Source: Actinomycetota bacterium (lineage in GTDB: Bacteria; Actinomycetota; Geothermincolia; Geothermincolales; RBG-13-55-18). From it: a stretch of 64,000 bases of DNA. Positions 1-9,268 of the stretch are shown here, piece by piece. The notes under the pieces are model-generated. The model made no database searches. It was not told the origin of the DNA and saw only the letters and a program-made list of their open reading frames with translations. Location: assembly GCA_014360645.1 (NCBI GenBank), contig JACIXD010000007.1, positions 1-64,000 of the forward strand. The letters are read 5' to 3'. A program made the translations under genes and the position numbers. Positions within the stretch are counted from its first letter, which is position 1. Each line of letters starts with the position of its first letter.

Positions 1-137
1 GCGTGCGCAGATGAACACGTGCCAGGCCTGGACCTCCCTGCGCTCGCCTCCGGCTCGCTCCGCCTCCGTCCAGGCACAGGCACCGTTGCGCCTCCCTTCG
101 GTCGGCGCAATCGCTTTCGCGATGCATTCTTCCATGC

Positions 138-1532
138 CTATTCTTTTAATACGTGGGAGCTGAGGAGGTTGTCCAGGCTGCGGAAGATGCCGAGGCCGAT
201 GTAGCGCATCCAGTCGCTGGTCCTGGTGGCGCGGGGACGGCGGAAGACGTCGATGCGCCTCGCCTTGGCCTTCGGCCGCCACTCCGGTGCGTAGTCGATC
301 TCCTCCCGGGCTCTGTCCGCCCACTCCATGCGCAGGGCGTCCCCCAGCCACACCGGCACGTACTGCTCGCGGCAGGGATTTCCCGGCGTCATGTAGATGG
401 TGCAGCGCGCGGGGTCCATGAGGAAGTTGTTGAGGGTCCTGGCCACGTTGAACTCCACCAGCGCCTCCACCAGCTCCAGCCGCCGCAGGTGGCGGAAGAA
501 GTTCCAGGGGTGGCAGCATATGGTGGCGTCGTCCACGCGCTCGTCGTAGAGGCTGCGCTCCATCCCGAACTCCGCCAAGGTGGAGTAGTTGAGGCCGTGG
601 TCCCGGGTGATCATCCTCGCCGTGAGGTGGTCGATATCGCCCCGGAAAAGGTCCAGCAGCTCCCACATGCGCGCCAGGCGGGCGAAGGAGCCGGCGATGA
701 GGGGCTCGATGGAGGGGTCCGCTCCTCCGGAGAGGGAGCGGTCCAGGAACTGGTGGTGGTTGGCCGAGGCCAGCACGCCTCCGTGGTCAGAAGCCCTCTC
801 CACCGCCATGTGGTGGTGGGAATGCTCGATGACCACCGCCTCCCCGTTCATGTCCGCGAAGATGTCGTTTGCGTTCATGATGATGGAGATCGCCAGGCCG
901 GGCACCACCTCGCGGGGGTTGTCCCTCCAAACGCTCACCGCGCCGTCCACCGTGGACTGGGTCTCCATGGCCAGGTTGTTGAGCTCGAAGAAGGTCAGGC
1001 CTTCCCCCCCGTCCATGGATCCCACGGAATTCACGCAGGAGCAGAGCCCGTCCCCGTTCATCACCCCGATCCCGAAGAGGACGGGGAGCCCCATGCATAC
1101 GTAAGGCTTGTAGCCCGCGATGTCCCGCACGTAGAGGGGCATCCTGCCCACGATCAGCCGTATCCAGGGCGGCAGGTCGAAGTTCCAGGACACGTAGACC
1201 CTGCCGTCGGAGGTCGCCGGGGGCACGGCGGCGAAGTTGGTGCAGCCCGTGGCCGCGGTGGAGGCCAGGGCCAGCCCCCCCGCCATGACCTCGCGCGGCT
1301 CCTCGCCCAGGGCGCGCGCCAGCCCGCTCACCCGCTCCAGATAAGCGGGGTAACGCTCCGCGAGCAGGGCCATGTGCCTCCGCGCGCGCGCCGCCTCGGC
1401 CGCCGCATCCGCTCCCCGTCTTCTCAAGGCCGACATGGCATACCGCAGCACCCCGCGGTACAGGCGCTCTCTCTTCTTCCCCGCCGCGTACCCGTAGGCG
1501 AAATCGTCCTCGGCCATGATCACCTCGAGCAT
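138..1532 (-). CDS. C45-family autoproteolytic acyltransferase/hydrolase (Ntn-hydrolase)
   Basis: The protein looks like the acyl-CoA:6-aminopenicillanate acyltransferase (C45) branch of the Ntn-hydrolases, which self-cleave to expose an N-terminal cysteine and then hydrolyse or transfer acyl groups from amides. The expected nucleophile region is visible as GCTNFAA (Cys at about residue 97), followed by a DGRVYVSWNFDLPP stretch matching the family's substrate-pocket strand. About 90 residues of helical, Arg/Ala-rich prosequence precede it, the usual propeptide position. I chose the ATG at 1532 because an AGGAGGGG site lies just upstream; a further in-frame start at 1559 lacks one. There is no signal peptide. 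The substrate cannot be read from sequence. The gene stands alone on the minus strand, about 150 bp from the neighbouring acyltransferase. Family assignment is fairly secure, the specific reaction is not. Confidence 0.72.
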   Translation of the reverse strand: MLEVIMAEDDFAYGYAAGKKRERLYRGVLRYAMSALRRRGADAAAEAARARRHMALLAERYPAYLERVSGLARALGEEPREVMAGGLALASTAATGCTNFAAVPPATSDGRVYVSWNFDLPPWIRLIVGRMPLYVRDIAGYKPYVCMGLPVLFGIGVMNGDGLCSCVNSVGSMDGGEGLTFFELNNLAMETQSTVDGAVSVWRDNPREVVPGLAISIIMNANDIFADMNGEAVVIEHSHHHMAVERASDHGGVLASANHHQFLDRSLSGGADPSIEPLIAGSFARLARMWELLDLFRGDIDHLTARMITRDHGLNYSTLAEFGMERSLYDERVDDATICCHPWNFFRHLRRLELVEALVEFNVARTLNNFLMDPARCTIYMTPGNPCREQYVPVWLGDALRMEWADRAREEIDYAPEWRPKAKARRIDVFRRPRATRTSDWMRYIGLGIFRSLDNLLSSHVLKE

Positions 1533-1707
1533 TTCCCCTCCTTTGATGTTTCTGCTCACGCGGAAAAGCCTCCCGTGTTCCCGCCTTATGATCGGCTGCC
1601 TTCAGTCATACGGGTCAGGCCTGTCGCCACAGATCCGGCAACCATCGTCATCCACAGCAACCCGGTCGGTTCGTCCGTTCAGGCGCCGCCGACGGCTCAA
1701 GAAAGCC

Positions 1708-2553
1708 TTATTCTTTCTTTATGAAAGGGAGCGGCTTGAGCCTGCCCTCCGGTTCCAGTTTCTTCCATCCCTCGGGGAGCAGCTCCATGACCCGATCGCG
1801 GATATACTCGTTGTCCTCCTCCTCGGCGAGGCGGAAAAAGAGATCGAAGGAGACGTCCTGTCGCTCCACGAAATCGGTGACTATCTTCACCATCCTGGCG
1901 ATGAGCTTCATGCCCTTCCTATCCCGCGGCACGGTGTCCGCCCACTGCCGCAGCGTCTCCACCTGCTGGATGAAGCGGCCCTCCGCCTTCTCCTCCAGGT
2001 CCCCCAGCACCTCGTACATCCTCTTCTTGGGCGGGAGGGTGAAAAGCTTCCCGATGTTCACCTGGATGCCCCCGTCCTCGCGCCTGTAGGTGGCCACGGG
2101 GAGGATAGGAGCCGGCGCGGCGCGGGCAAGGTTGGCCACCCCGAACTGGAAGGGCTTGACTTCTCCCGGCTTGCTCCTGGTCCCCTCGGGGAACACGAAG
2201 ACCAGCTCTCCCCGCCGCAGGTATTTCAGGCTGAGCCTGATGGCCTCGGTGTTGTCCTTCTTTTCACGGTCGATGGGGATGACCCCGAAGATCTTCCAGA
2301 GGGCCCAACCCATGGGGCCTTCTTTGCCCCGCGCGATCTCCGTCTTCGCCCACGGCCACATGTGACGGTGGACGAGCGCCGGCTTTAAGGCCAGGGCCAC
2401 GGCCACGATATCCAGGCTGCTCTGGTGATTCGAGACCACGATGAAGGGACCGTAGCGGGGCACGTTCTCCACCCCGGATACCCGGAGATCGTATTTAGGA
2501 GAGCGCGCGGCCAGCGCGAAGAAGGGCCTTATGAGCACGTACCTCCACCACAT
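1708..2553 (-). CDS. 1-acylglycerol-3-phosphate acyltransferase-like (PlsC family)
   Basis: This is a 281-residue lysophospholipid acyltransferase of the PlsC/LPLAT family, which acylates lysophosphatidic acid or a related acceptor at the membrane. The catalytic NHxxxxD box appears as NHQSSLD (about residues 43-49), and the acceptor-binding FPEGTRS block at about 120. The N-terminus (MWWRYVLIRPFFAL) is a short hydrophobic membrane anchor. A charged C-terminal extension of roughly 90 residues follows the catalytic core and makes the protein longer than minimal PlsC; its role is unknown. The ATG at 2553 is preceded by AAGGTGG. A second PlsC-type gene lies at 18791, so neither can be assigned as the housekeeping enzyme from this window alone. 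Confidence 0.82.
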   Translation of the reverse strand: MWWRYVLIRPFFALAARSPKYDLRVSGVENVPRYGPFIVVSNHQSSLDIVAVALALKPALVHRHMWPWAKTEIARGKEGPMGWALWKIFGVIPIDREKKDNTEAIRLSLKYLRRGELVFVFPEGTRSKPGEVKPFQFGVANLARAAPAPILPVATYRREDGGIQVNIGKLFTLPPKKRMYEVLGDLEEKAEGRFIQQVETLRQWADTVPRDRKGMKLIARMVKIVTDFVERQDVSFDLFFRLAEEEDNEYIRDRVMELLPEGWKKLEPEGRLKPLPFIKKE

Positions 2554-2654
2554 GCCTGGCCACCTTTCCCTCGTCCCGTAGCCGCCGAATCTCTACCTCG
2601 GCCCGCCTGCCCCCGATATCTACCACAAATAGATTAAGTCAAGCGCCGCCATCC

Positions 2655-2810
2655 GTCCACGGCGCGCGTGGGGGTCGCGGAGAAAGGGTGTCCGCGCACG
2701 CCGGGCGAAAACCAACTCGTGTCACTGTCCATGCGCGCATGGGGGTCGCGGAGAAAGGGTGTCCGCGCTTCAGCATCACGAATCCGTCCATGGCGCGCGT
2801 GGGACTCGCG
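2655..2810. repeat. Three degenerate direct repeats between genes
   Basis: The spacer between the acyltransferase and the amidohydrolase holds two nearly identical copies of a roughly 42-bp unit (2655-2697 and 2727-2767) and a shortened third copy (2785-2810). Each begins GTCCA(T/C)G and contains GGGGGTCGCGGAGAAAGGGT in the two full copies. Each unit starts with a GCGCGC-rich near-palindrome. I see no gene here. They look like a small dispersed intergenic repeat. Confidence 0.7.
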
Positions 2811-2820
2811 ATAGGCGCGG

Positions 2821-4365
2821 TCATGCGGGCACCATCTCCGGGTTGTGGGTCGCGTACAACAGCCTGCCCTCCTTGAACACGGCGGCGGGGAAGAGCACGT
2901 TCTCCATGTTCTCCAGGGGATTGCCGTGCAGCAGCACCAGGTCGGCCAACTTCCCTTTCGCCACCGTCCCCAGGTCATCCTCCATGCCCAGGATGCGCGC
3001 GTTGTTGATGGTCGCCGCCTGCAGGACATGCAGCGGCGTCATGTCCGTGGCGAACTCCATGAGCACCATCTCCACGCCCAAGCCTCCCGGGAACCCCTGG
3101 GGAGTGCCCCCGTCGTTCCCGCAGCCGATGAGGGCCCCGGCATGGTAGAGCCGGTTGAGATTCTCCTGTCCGTTGACCAGGGCCTCGGTGAAGATCTTGG
3201 GGTCCAGGGTGAACAAGAGGTGCTTTCTCTCGGTGTATCCGGGATCGCGGTAACGCTTCTCGAAGCGCAGGAGCTCGCGGTGGATGGCCGGCTCGCACAT
3301 AGCGGGATACAGGGTCCTCACCACCTCCAGCCGGTGTGCCAGAGCCTGCCTCACCAGGGGATGGTCCAGATAGGGGTCGGCATGGCTCGCCCCGCAGAGC
3401 GCCCATCCCACCTGTACCGTGGGCACGATGAAGCGTTCTCCAGCCGTGAACTCCTCCACCTCGCGGGCCTCCAGGAGCTGGTCGGAGGGGAGATGCTCGA
3501 GTCCGTCAACCCCGAACTCAAGGGCGCGCTGGAACCCCCTGCGGAAGCGGTGGTGCACGGAGACCTTCATCCCCCGCGCGTGCGCCGCCTCCACCAGCGC
3601 GCGCAGGGAGGCGTCGTCCAGGATGTTCAGCGGCTTCTGGCCCACGAAGAGGGAACGGTCGTCGAAGGCGGTCTTGATAAAGGAGGCACCGAGCTCCGCG
3701 TTCCTCTCCACCGCCTCCACCGCCTCGGCGGGAGTCCTCACGGCGAACCCGAACTCCCCCACCTTCCGCGCCACCGGTCCCGGCAACGGGGGAAGGAAGT
3801 CCGGATAGCCGCCGGGAGCGTTGATGAACGAACCCGCGTGCACAACCCTCGGGCCCAGAAGCCTGCCCCCCTCCACCGCCTCCATGAACCTCCGCATCTG
3901 CAGTGGCAGGGTGCCCACGTCCCTGACCGTGGTCACGCCATGGGTGATGCATTCCTCGAAGTTGCGCTCGAACTGCCTCACCGCCGCCGAGACCACCTGG
4001 GGGCCGAAACGCAGCGTGGAGGTGAGGATCATGTGGCAGTGGGCGTTGATGAGGCCCGGGATGACGAAACGCCCGCCCGCGTCCAGAGAGGTCATGCCGC
4101 CGATCTCCGCGGCCTTTTTCTCGGTAAGGATATCCTCTATGCGGCCGTCCCTCACCAGGATCCCGCGCCTGTGGAGCACCGCGCCGGTGAGCACGTCCAC
4201 GATCTCCGCGTTCCGGATGAGGTATCCTTCCCCCCGGGGCGGCGACCACACCTCCGCAGGGCGCCTGTCGCTGCGCATGCGGCGTTCCGCCAGAAACGGT
4301 TCGATGGCCGCCATGAGCGCCCCCGCGGCCGCGAGCTTCGCCATCCTTGCCGGTGAGAAACGCAT
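2821..4365 (-). CDS. Amidohydrolase, imidazolonepropionase-like metal-dependent hydrolase
   Basis: This is a 514-residue cyclic amidohydrolase of the metal-dependent TIM-barrel superfamily, hydrolysing C-N bonds in an unknown substrate. Metal ligands are visible in order: HCH in GLINAHCHM, a lysine in FIKTAF, the histidines in SVHHR and GLEHLP, and the catalytic aspartate in GCGNDGGTP. The composite beta-sandwich at the N-terminus (RNAEIVDVLTG...VRDGRIEDI) and the C-terminal GTVAKGKLADLVLLHGNPLE are typical. The start is taken at ATG 4365, about 8 nt after GGGG on the minus strand; an alternative GTG lies at 4374. A short hydrophobic N-terminal stretch (AKLAAAGALMAAI) could be a weak membrane anchor. 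It has no operon partner. Confidence 0.85.
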   Translation of the reverse strand: MRFSPARMAKLAAAGALMAAIEPFLAERRMRSDRRPAEVWSPPRGEGYLIRNAEIVDVLTGAVLHRRGILVRDGRIEDILTEKKAAEIGGMTSLDAGGRFVIPGLINAHCHMILTSTLRFGPQVVSAAVRQFERNFEECITHGVTTVRDVGTLPLQMRRFMEAVEGGRLLGPRVVHAGSFINAPGGYPDFLPPLPGPVARKVGEFGFAVRTPAEAVEAVERNAELGASFIKTAFDDRSLFVGQKPLNILDDASLRALVEAAHARGMKVSVHHRFRRGFQRALEFGVDGLEHLPSDQLLEAREVEEFTAGERFIVPTVQVGWALCGASHADPYLDHPLVRQALAHRLEVVRTLYPAMCEPAIHRELLRFEKRYRDPGYTERKHLLFTLDPKIFTEALVNGQENLNRLYHAGALIGCGNDGGTPQGFPGGLGVEMVLMEFATDMTPLHVLQAATINNARILGMEDDLGTVAKGKLADLVLLHGNPLENMENVLFPAAVFKEGRLLYATHNPEMVPA

Positions 4366-4668
4366 ATGTATCACCCCTTCTTTTCCTCTTGCTTTCCTTT
4401 ATTCTATCACTGCGGCTCTCTCCGGCCTCCACCCTGGAGATGCGACCGCCGGCGAAGGGGCCGCGTTGCCCACCGCGGCAGCGGCCCCATGATGGACGCC
4501 GCGTCAAGGGGGGCGGCCACTCCAAGACCGCTCGGAACGGAGTTTAAGCACAGGCCTCACGGTCCATAATCATCCTGGGTGACGGTTCCCGAGGGCTTCC
4601 AGGCCGTGAGATCTCCGGATCTCCTGGCCCTTCGTTGCGGGTCAGGGAGAGAAAGCGAGGAGGGCGAT

Positions 4669-6291
4669 TTGGGCGGCAGGCTCGACGCCGTGATCATAGG
4701 AGCGGGACTGGGAGGGCTTACCGCCGCCGCCCGCCTGTTACACGAGGGGCTTTCGGTACTGGTCCTGGAGGCGGAAGCACACCCCGGAGGCACCGCCTAC
4801 CTCTACCGGCGCCGGGGATTCCTCTTCCCCATGGGTCCCCTGGGTTTCAGCTCTCCCCAACTGGTGAAGGACGCCCTGAACGACGCAGGTATCACGAGAG
4901 AGCTTGAGACACGGCGCGTCCACTACCAGCTCACGGCCTTCGGGATGCGCGTCCCCCTCTCCCTGCCCTACCGGGAGATGATAACCAGGCTGAGCGAACT
5001 CTTTCCAGACGAGGAAGCCGGGATAAGCAGGTTCTTCGGCCACATGCGCAATCTCTCCCGCCTCCAGGAACGCCTGGCCGGGGAGGGGGCGTCCCGCACC
5101 AGGCGGGGCGAAGCGGTTGATGCCGCCGCCTATCTTTCCGGCCTCATCAAGGACTGGAGACTGCGGCGCATACTTGGAGGTATGGGCAGCCGTGAGCCAT
5201 ACTCAGACCTGGCTCTCCTCTCCTCCATGTGGTCTCTATTGTGCGAGAGAGGTATCCACTACCCTCTCATGGGCATGCACGGTCTGTGCGACCTCCTTGC
5301 CGGGCGCCTGGGTTGGAACCCTAGCCAGGCGCACGCGGAGGGAAGCGGCGGGCGCTGCGATCCCCTTCCCATCCGCACCGCGGAAAAACCGGCGACTTTC
5401 GCATCGGGAGGATCGCCGGCAGGCCGCTTGTCGCTCAACACCCGCGTCGCCGGGATCACGGTGGACAGAGGAAAGGCCAGCGGCGTCCTGCTGGAGGACG
5501 GGACGAGGATCGAGGCGGGGGCGGTGATCAGCAACGCCGACTTCAAGACCACCTTCCTCCATCTCCTCCCCCGCGAGGCGGTGCCGGAAGGACTGCGCCG
5601 CGACGTCTTCTCCGCGCGCTTGACTCCCTCAAATCTCCAGGTCTGCCTGGGGCTGGACGAGTCACGCGTAGACCTGTCCGCCTACGGCGAGGCGAGCCGC
5701 ATCATCCACCGCCGCCAGGAGGGAGAGGGACCTCCCGCGGGCGGTCCGGACTGGGGGGCCCCAGAGATCGACCCCCGTTCCCTTGCGGGCGAGGAGATGG
5801 AGATCGCCCTGCTCTCCCGGGACGACCCCTCCCTCGCCCCGCCCGGCCACTCCGTCATGGTCATCAGGACGTCCGCGCCCCACCGGCACTTCGCAAGGCT
5901 CCGGCCGAGGCGCGGAAGGCGCTCGCGGGGCTACTTCGCCTACAAGACGGCTCTGGCCGGTGTCCTCATCGAGGAGGCGTCAAACATCGCTCCCGGGCTG
6001 GCGGACGCCGTGGTGTACATGGACGTGGCCACCCCCCTCACCTTCGAGGAAAGGGGAGGGCGCAGCGAGGGCGCGGTGGCCGGCTGGTCCTGGGAGAGGA
6101 AGGCGGGTAAGGGACGGGAGGAGAAGGAGCTGGTGCGCACCCCCATCGCGGGGCTCTACATGGCTGGGCACCAGGCCTTCTCCCTGCTCGCCCTGGGCGG
6201 CGTCCCCTCCGCCATGCTCTCCGGGCTCAAGGCCGCCGCGTATCTCCTCGCCGGCGCCGGCCCCGTTGACGAGATGCGCATCCCGGTGTAG
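4669..6291 (+). CDS. FAD-dependent oxidoreductase, CrtI/phytoene desaturase-like
   Basis: The protein opens with a dinucleotide-binding motif (VIIGAGLGGLTAAARLL) followed by LVLEAEAHPGGTAY, the FAD-binding signature of the phytoene dehydrogenase / amine-oxidase-like family. It ends with the family's C-terminal FAD motif (AGHQAFSLLALGGVPSAMLSG). Such enzymes desaturate, saturate or isomerise polyprenoid or related hydrophobic substrates at the membrane. There are no other carotenoid genes nearby, so the substrate is open. I prefer TTG at 4669, 4-5 nt after GAGGAGGG and directly before the nucleotide-binding strand; an in-frame GTG at 4579 would add 30 residues with no counterpart in the family. 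It is the only plus-strand gene at this end besides the kinase that follows. Confidence 0.8.
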   Translation: MGGRLDAVIIGAGLGGLTAAARLLHEGLSVLVLEAEAHPGGTAYLYRRRGFLFPMGPLGFSSPQLVKDALNDAGITRELETRRVHYQLTAFGMRVPLSLPYREMITRLSELFPDEEAGISRFFGHMRNLSRLQERLAGEGASRTRRGEAVDAAAYLSGLIKDWRLRRILGGMGSREPYSDLALLSSMWSLLCERGIHYPLMGMHGLCDLLAGRLGWNPSQAHAEGSGGRCDPLPIRTAEKPATFASGGSPAGRLSLNTRVAGITVDRGKASGVLLEDGTRIEAGAVISNADFKTTFLHLLPREAVPEGLRRDVFSARLTPSNLQVCLGLDESRVDLSAYGEASRIIHRRQEGEGPPAGGPDWGAPEIDPRSLAGEEMEIALLSRDDPSLAPPGHSVMVIRTSAPHRHFARLRPRRGRRSRGYFAYKTALAGVLIEEASNIAPGLADAVVYMDVATPLTFEERGGRSEGAVAGWSWERKAGKGREEKELVRTPIAGLYMAGHQAFSLLALGGVPSAMLSGLKAAAYLLAGAGPVDEMRIPV

Positions 6292-6449
6292 AACCGGTCT
6301 CTTGTTCGATTGCGTGGGTTCTGATCCTAATGTGGTAATATATCCCATTCACGTCACGCCGTCCGAGCGGCACGGGAAGACCTCTGTGCCATCCCGGTCA
6401 GACACCATCCTAAACAACGCTTCGTGGAAATCATCGTGAGCACGCCTCG

Positions 6450-6472
6450 TAAAGACTATTAAAGACTATAAT
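6450..6472 (+). promoter_or_regulatory. Putative promoter and tandem operator of the histidine kinase gene
   Basis: Two exact copies of TAAAGACTAT lie head to tail at 6450-6459 and 6460-6469, one helical turn apart, and run into a consensus -10 hexamer TATAAT at 6467-6472. No good -35 box is visible, which would fit an activator or repressor bound at the repeats. A transcript start near 6479 would make the TTG at 6599 the natural start codon. The rest of 6292-6598 holds nothing else I can name. Confidence 0.45.
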
Positions 6473-6598
6473 TACATTATGGATCCGATCGTTCATGAGG
6501 AACGGTCGTGTTTGCGGGCAACGGTGGGATCAGCGCCGCGTCGCGGCTCGCGGCAGCTGGAGGATGTCGGGCAGGGTGATGGAAGAGGAGGGTGCAGG

Positions 6599-9148
6599 TT
6601 GTCTTTGAGGAGAAAGACCGCCCTTATCCTGCTGGGGATATTCCTGGTCCTTCTAGCCGTGCTGTGTTTCTCCTCCTGGCTGTTCATCATGGGGAGCTTC
6701 GGACGCCTGGAGCATGACGACGCCGTCGACGAGGTGCTCCGCGCCAGGAACGTCTTCGAAGACGACCTCCGGAACATCGACACCGTGCTCCGCGACTGGG
6801 CCGTGTGGGACGACGCCTATGCCTTCATGGCCGACCGCAACCAGTACTTCATATCCTCCAACCTCACCCCTGGGGTATTCGAGAACCTGCGCCTCGACGT
6901 CATCGCTTTTTTGGACACGCGGGGCGAGCTGGTCTTCGGCAAACGCTACGACGCCGCAAGCCGCGGCCTCCTGCCCCTCTACCCGGACCTCCTCCCCGCC
7001 CTCGAGCCCGTGCTGGGCGCGACGCAGGACACGGGGGAGGGCAGGCGGGCGGCGGGAGTGCTTTCGCTCTCGGAAGGGCCACTGCTCCTCGCGGCGGAGC
7101 CCATCCTCACCAGCGCCGGAGAGGGTCCGCCCAGGGGCACCCTGGTCATGGGACGCCTGCTGGACGAGGAGGAGGTGCTGCGTCTGGCCGAGATAAGCCA
7201 CCAGGACCTGGACATCGTGCCCGTGGCGGGCGAGGGGATGCCGCTGGATCTCGAACGTGCGCGGGCGAGGCTGCTGGAGGGGGAGGATACCGTGACCCTC
7301 TCCCCCGCCGCCGGGCGCATCGCCGGCTACATGCTGATAGAGGACCTGCGTGGGGAACCAGCGCTGGTGATCAAGGCCGAGCTCCCGCGCAACATCCACC
7401 GGCAGGGGATCAACACCCTCCTCTGGTACGCACTCTTCCTCCTCGCCTCCTTCCTCCTCTTCGGCGCGGCGATGTTCCTGGTCATGGAGAGGATGGTGCT
7501 CTCGCGGCTTGCCCTTCTCAACTCGGAGGTGGCCGCGATAGGAAGATCGGCGGACGCCGGCGCGCGCGTGGGAGCGGAGGGAAAGGACGAGATCTCCCAT
7601 CTCGCCTCATCCATCAACGCCATGCTCGACCGCCTGGAGCGCAGCGAGGAGCGTTTCCAGTCCCTGATCGAGAACGCGCTGGACATAGTGGTCATCATCG
7701 ACCGCGAGGGCACCGTCACCTACGAGAGCCCCGCGGTGCAGAGGATCCTCGGCTACGAGCGCGGCTATTTCCTCGCGCGTAACGCCTTCGAGCTGGTGCA
7801 TCCCGATGACCTGGAGAAGGTGATGCAGACTTTCGCTCGCCTGCTGCTGACACCGGCTGGGATAGAGCGCGTCGCTTTCCGTTACCGCGACAGCGCCGGA
7901 AGATGGCGGCACTTCGAGGTGCTCGCCTACAACATGCTTGAAGACCCCGGGGTCGAGGGCATAGTCATCAACGCCCGGGACGTGAGCGACCAGGCCAGGG
8001 CACGGGAGAGGGTCTCCCGCCTCAACCGCCTCTTTATGGGTCAGGTGGCGGACAGCAACCGGAACATGAAGAACGTCGTGCTCGCGGCAAGGGAGCTGCT
8101 GGAGGTGGACCTGGCGGGATACATGCGCGCCGGGCGCGGCGGCTATCTCCTCTTCACCAGCGAGGATGCCTCCGCCACCCCGCGTCCCGTCGAGGACGCG
8201 GACCGCTACCTCGCCTTCGACATCATCGCCAAGGGCCTCCGGGGGCCCGTGGTGATAGGGGATATCGCCTCCGAGGGGTTCGTGGACACCTCGCCTCTGG
8301 CGGTGAGGCACCGGCCCAGGTTCTTCGCCGGCCATCCCGTAACCGCAGGAGGCAGGAGCAGGGGCTGCCTGTTCCTCATGGATAAAGCAAGGGGGGCCCT
8401 GGACGAGGATGACCTCTCTCTCCTGGGGACCCTCGCGCACGTCCTCTCCGTCGAGGAGGAGCGCCTGGCTTATGAGCAGGGGATCAAGGACTTCCTGGAC
8501 GTGGCCAGCCACGAGCTGAGACACCCCATAACCCTCATGAAGGGTTACGCCCTGACCCTGAGAGACTACGGAGACCGCCTTGAGGAGGGACAGCGCCGCG
8601 AGTTCCTGGACATCGTCAACCAGGGCGCGGACCGCATGGATGCGTTGATCAAGGAGCTCCTGGACGTCTCGCGCATCGAGAGGGGCCGGTTGGAGCTGAA
8701 AAAGCACCTCGTGGCGCCCGCGGAGGTGGTGGCCGCGGCGGTGGGCGAGATGCGGGAGAAATGGCCCGCCTACCGCTTCGAGCTGAGGGTGGAGGACTCT
8801 CCGGCGCCGCGCGATCTGGACCCCGAGAAGATCGACCGCTTAATGGTCATACTCATGGACAACGCCTGCGAGCATTCTCCGCCTGGCTCCACCATCGACG
8901 TGACGGTGGAGGAACGGGACGAGGGCTTGCTGGTCTCGGTTATGGACCACGGGGTGGGTGTCCCGGAGGGCGAGCGCGAGCTCATCTTCGAGCGCTTCCA
9001 CCAGGTGGAGGACACCCTGCGCCGCTCATCCCAGGGCATGGGGCTGGGCCTGTACATCGCCCGCGAGATCGTGCAGGGGCACGGAGGCCGCATCTGGCAC
9101 GAGCACCGCGAGGGCGGGGGGTCCATCTTCCGCTTCACCATCCCCTGA
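6599..9148 (+). CDS. Membrane-bound sensor histidine kinase (CHASE4-HAMP-PAS-GAF-HisKA-HATPase)
   Basis: A multidomain sensor kinase of about 849 residues. A first membrane helix (LILLGIFLVLLAVLCFSSWL) is followed by an extracytoplasmic CHASE4-type sensor beginning with the pattern RNIDTVLRDWAVWDDAYAF. A second helix lies at about 270-297, then HAMP, a PAS domain (SLIENALDIVVIIDREGTVT), a GAF-like domain, HisKA with phosphoacceptor H638 in SHELRHP, and a complete HATPase with N box (LMDNACEHS), G1 (DHGVGVP) and G2 (GMGLGLYIA). No response regulator is adjacent, so it is an orphan kinase and its partner is elsewhere. Start: TTG 6599 follows GAGGAGGG, whereas the upstream ATG at 6479 lies almost on the predicted transcription start and would add a basic 40-residue leader. 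Confidence 0.88.
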   Translation: MSLRRKTALILLGIFLVLLAVLCFSSWLFIMGSFGRLEHDDAVDEVLRARNVFEDDLRNIDTVLRDWAVWDDAYAFMADRNQYFISSNLTPGVFENLRLDVIAFLDTRGELVFGKRYDAASRGLLPLYPDLLPALEPVLGATQDTGEGRRAAGVLSLSEGPLLLAAEPILTSAGEGPPRGTLVMGRLLDEEEVLRLAEISHQDLDIVPVAGEGMPLDLERARARLLEGEDTVTLSPAAGRIAGYMLIEDLRGEPALVIKAELPRNIHRQGINTLLWYALFLLASFLLFGAAMFLVMERMVLSRLALLNSEVAAIGRSADAGARVGAEGKDEISHLASSINAMLDRLERSEERFQSLIENALDIVVIIDREGTVTYESPAVQRILGYERGYFLARNAFELVHPDDLEKVMQTFARLLLTPAGIERVAFRYRDSAGRWRHFEVLAYNMLEDPGVEGIVINARDVSDQARARERVSRLNRLFMGQVADSNRNMKNVVLAARELLEVDLAGYMRAGRGGYLLFTSEDASATPRPVEDADRYLAFDIIAKGLRGPVVIGDIASEGFVDTSPLAVRHRPRFFAGHPVTAGGRSRGCLFLMDKARGALDEDDLSLLGTLAHVLSVEEERLAYEQGIKDFLDVASHELRHPITLMKGYALTLRDYGDRLEEGQRREFLDIVNQGADRMDALIKELLDVSRIERGRLELKKHLVAPAEVVAAAVGEMREKWPAYRFELRVEDSPAPRDLDPEKIDRLMVILMDNACEHSPPGSTIDVTVEERDEGLLVSVMDHGVGVPEGERELIFERFHQVEDTLRRSSQGMGLGLYIAREIVQGHGGRIWHEHREGGGSIFRFTIP

Positions 9149-9268
9149 GCCGATGGGAAGCCCAGGCCGCCTGCGGCGCCCCTGCGCGCGCTGGGTGACC
9201 GCTATGTTCACCACCGCCGGGCTCACCCTCTCGGCCGCCCCGGACACCGCGCGCAAATAGGCGTCCAG

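Noticed and set aside
20-85. Possible imperfect hairpin at the left edge (GTGCCAGGCCTGGAC with GTCCAGGC...GGCAC)
   Set aside because: The arms pair imperfectly over a long loop and the surrounding context is cut off by the window edge, so neither a terminator nor a repeat can be supported.
153-1724. Long plus-strand frame opposite the Ntn-hydrolase gene
   Set aside because: Antisense shadow in GC-rich DNA, rich in H, G, R and P, with no family motif. Long shadows of this type lie opposite most real genes here.
4579-4668. Upstream GTG start for the CrtI-like protein
   Set aside because: It adds 30 residues before the FAD-binding strand without a ribosome binding site, while TTG 4669 has GAGGAGGG at the right distance.
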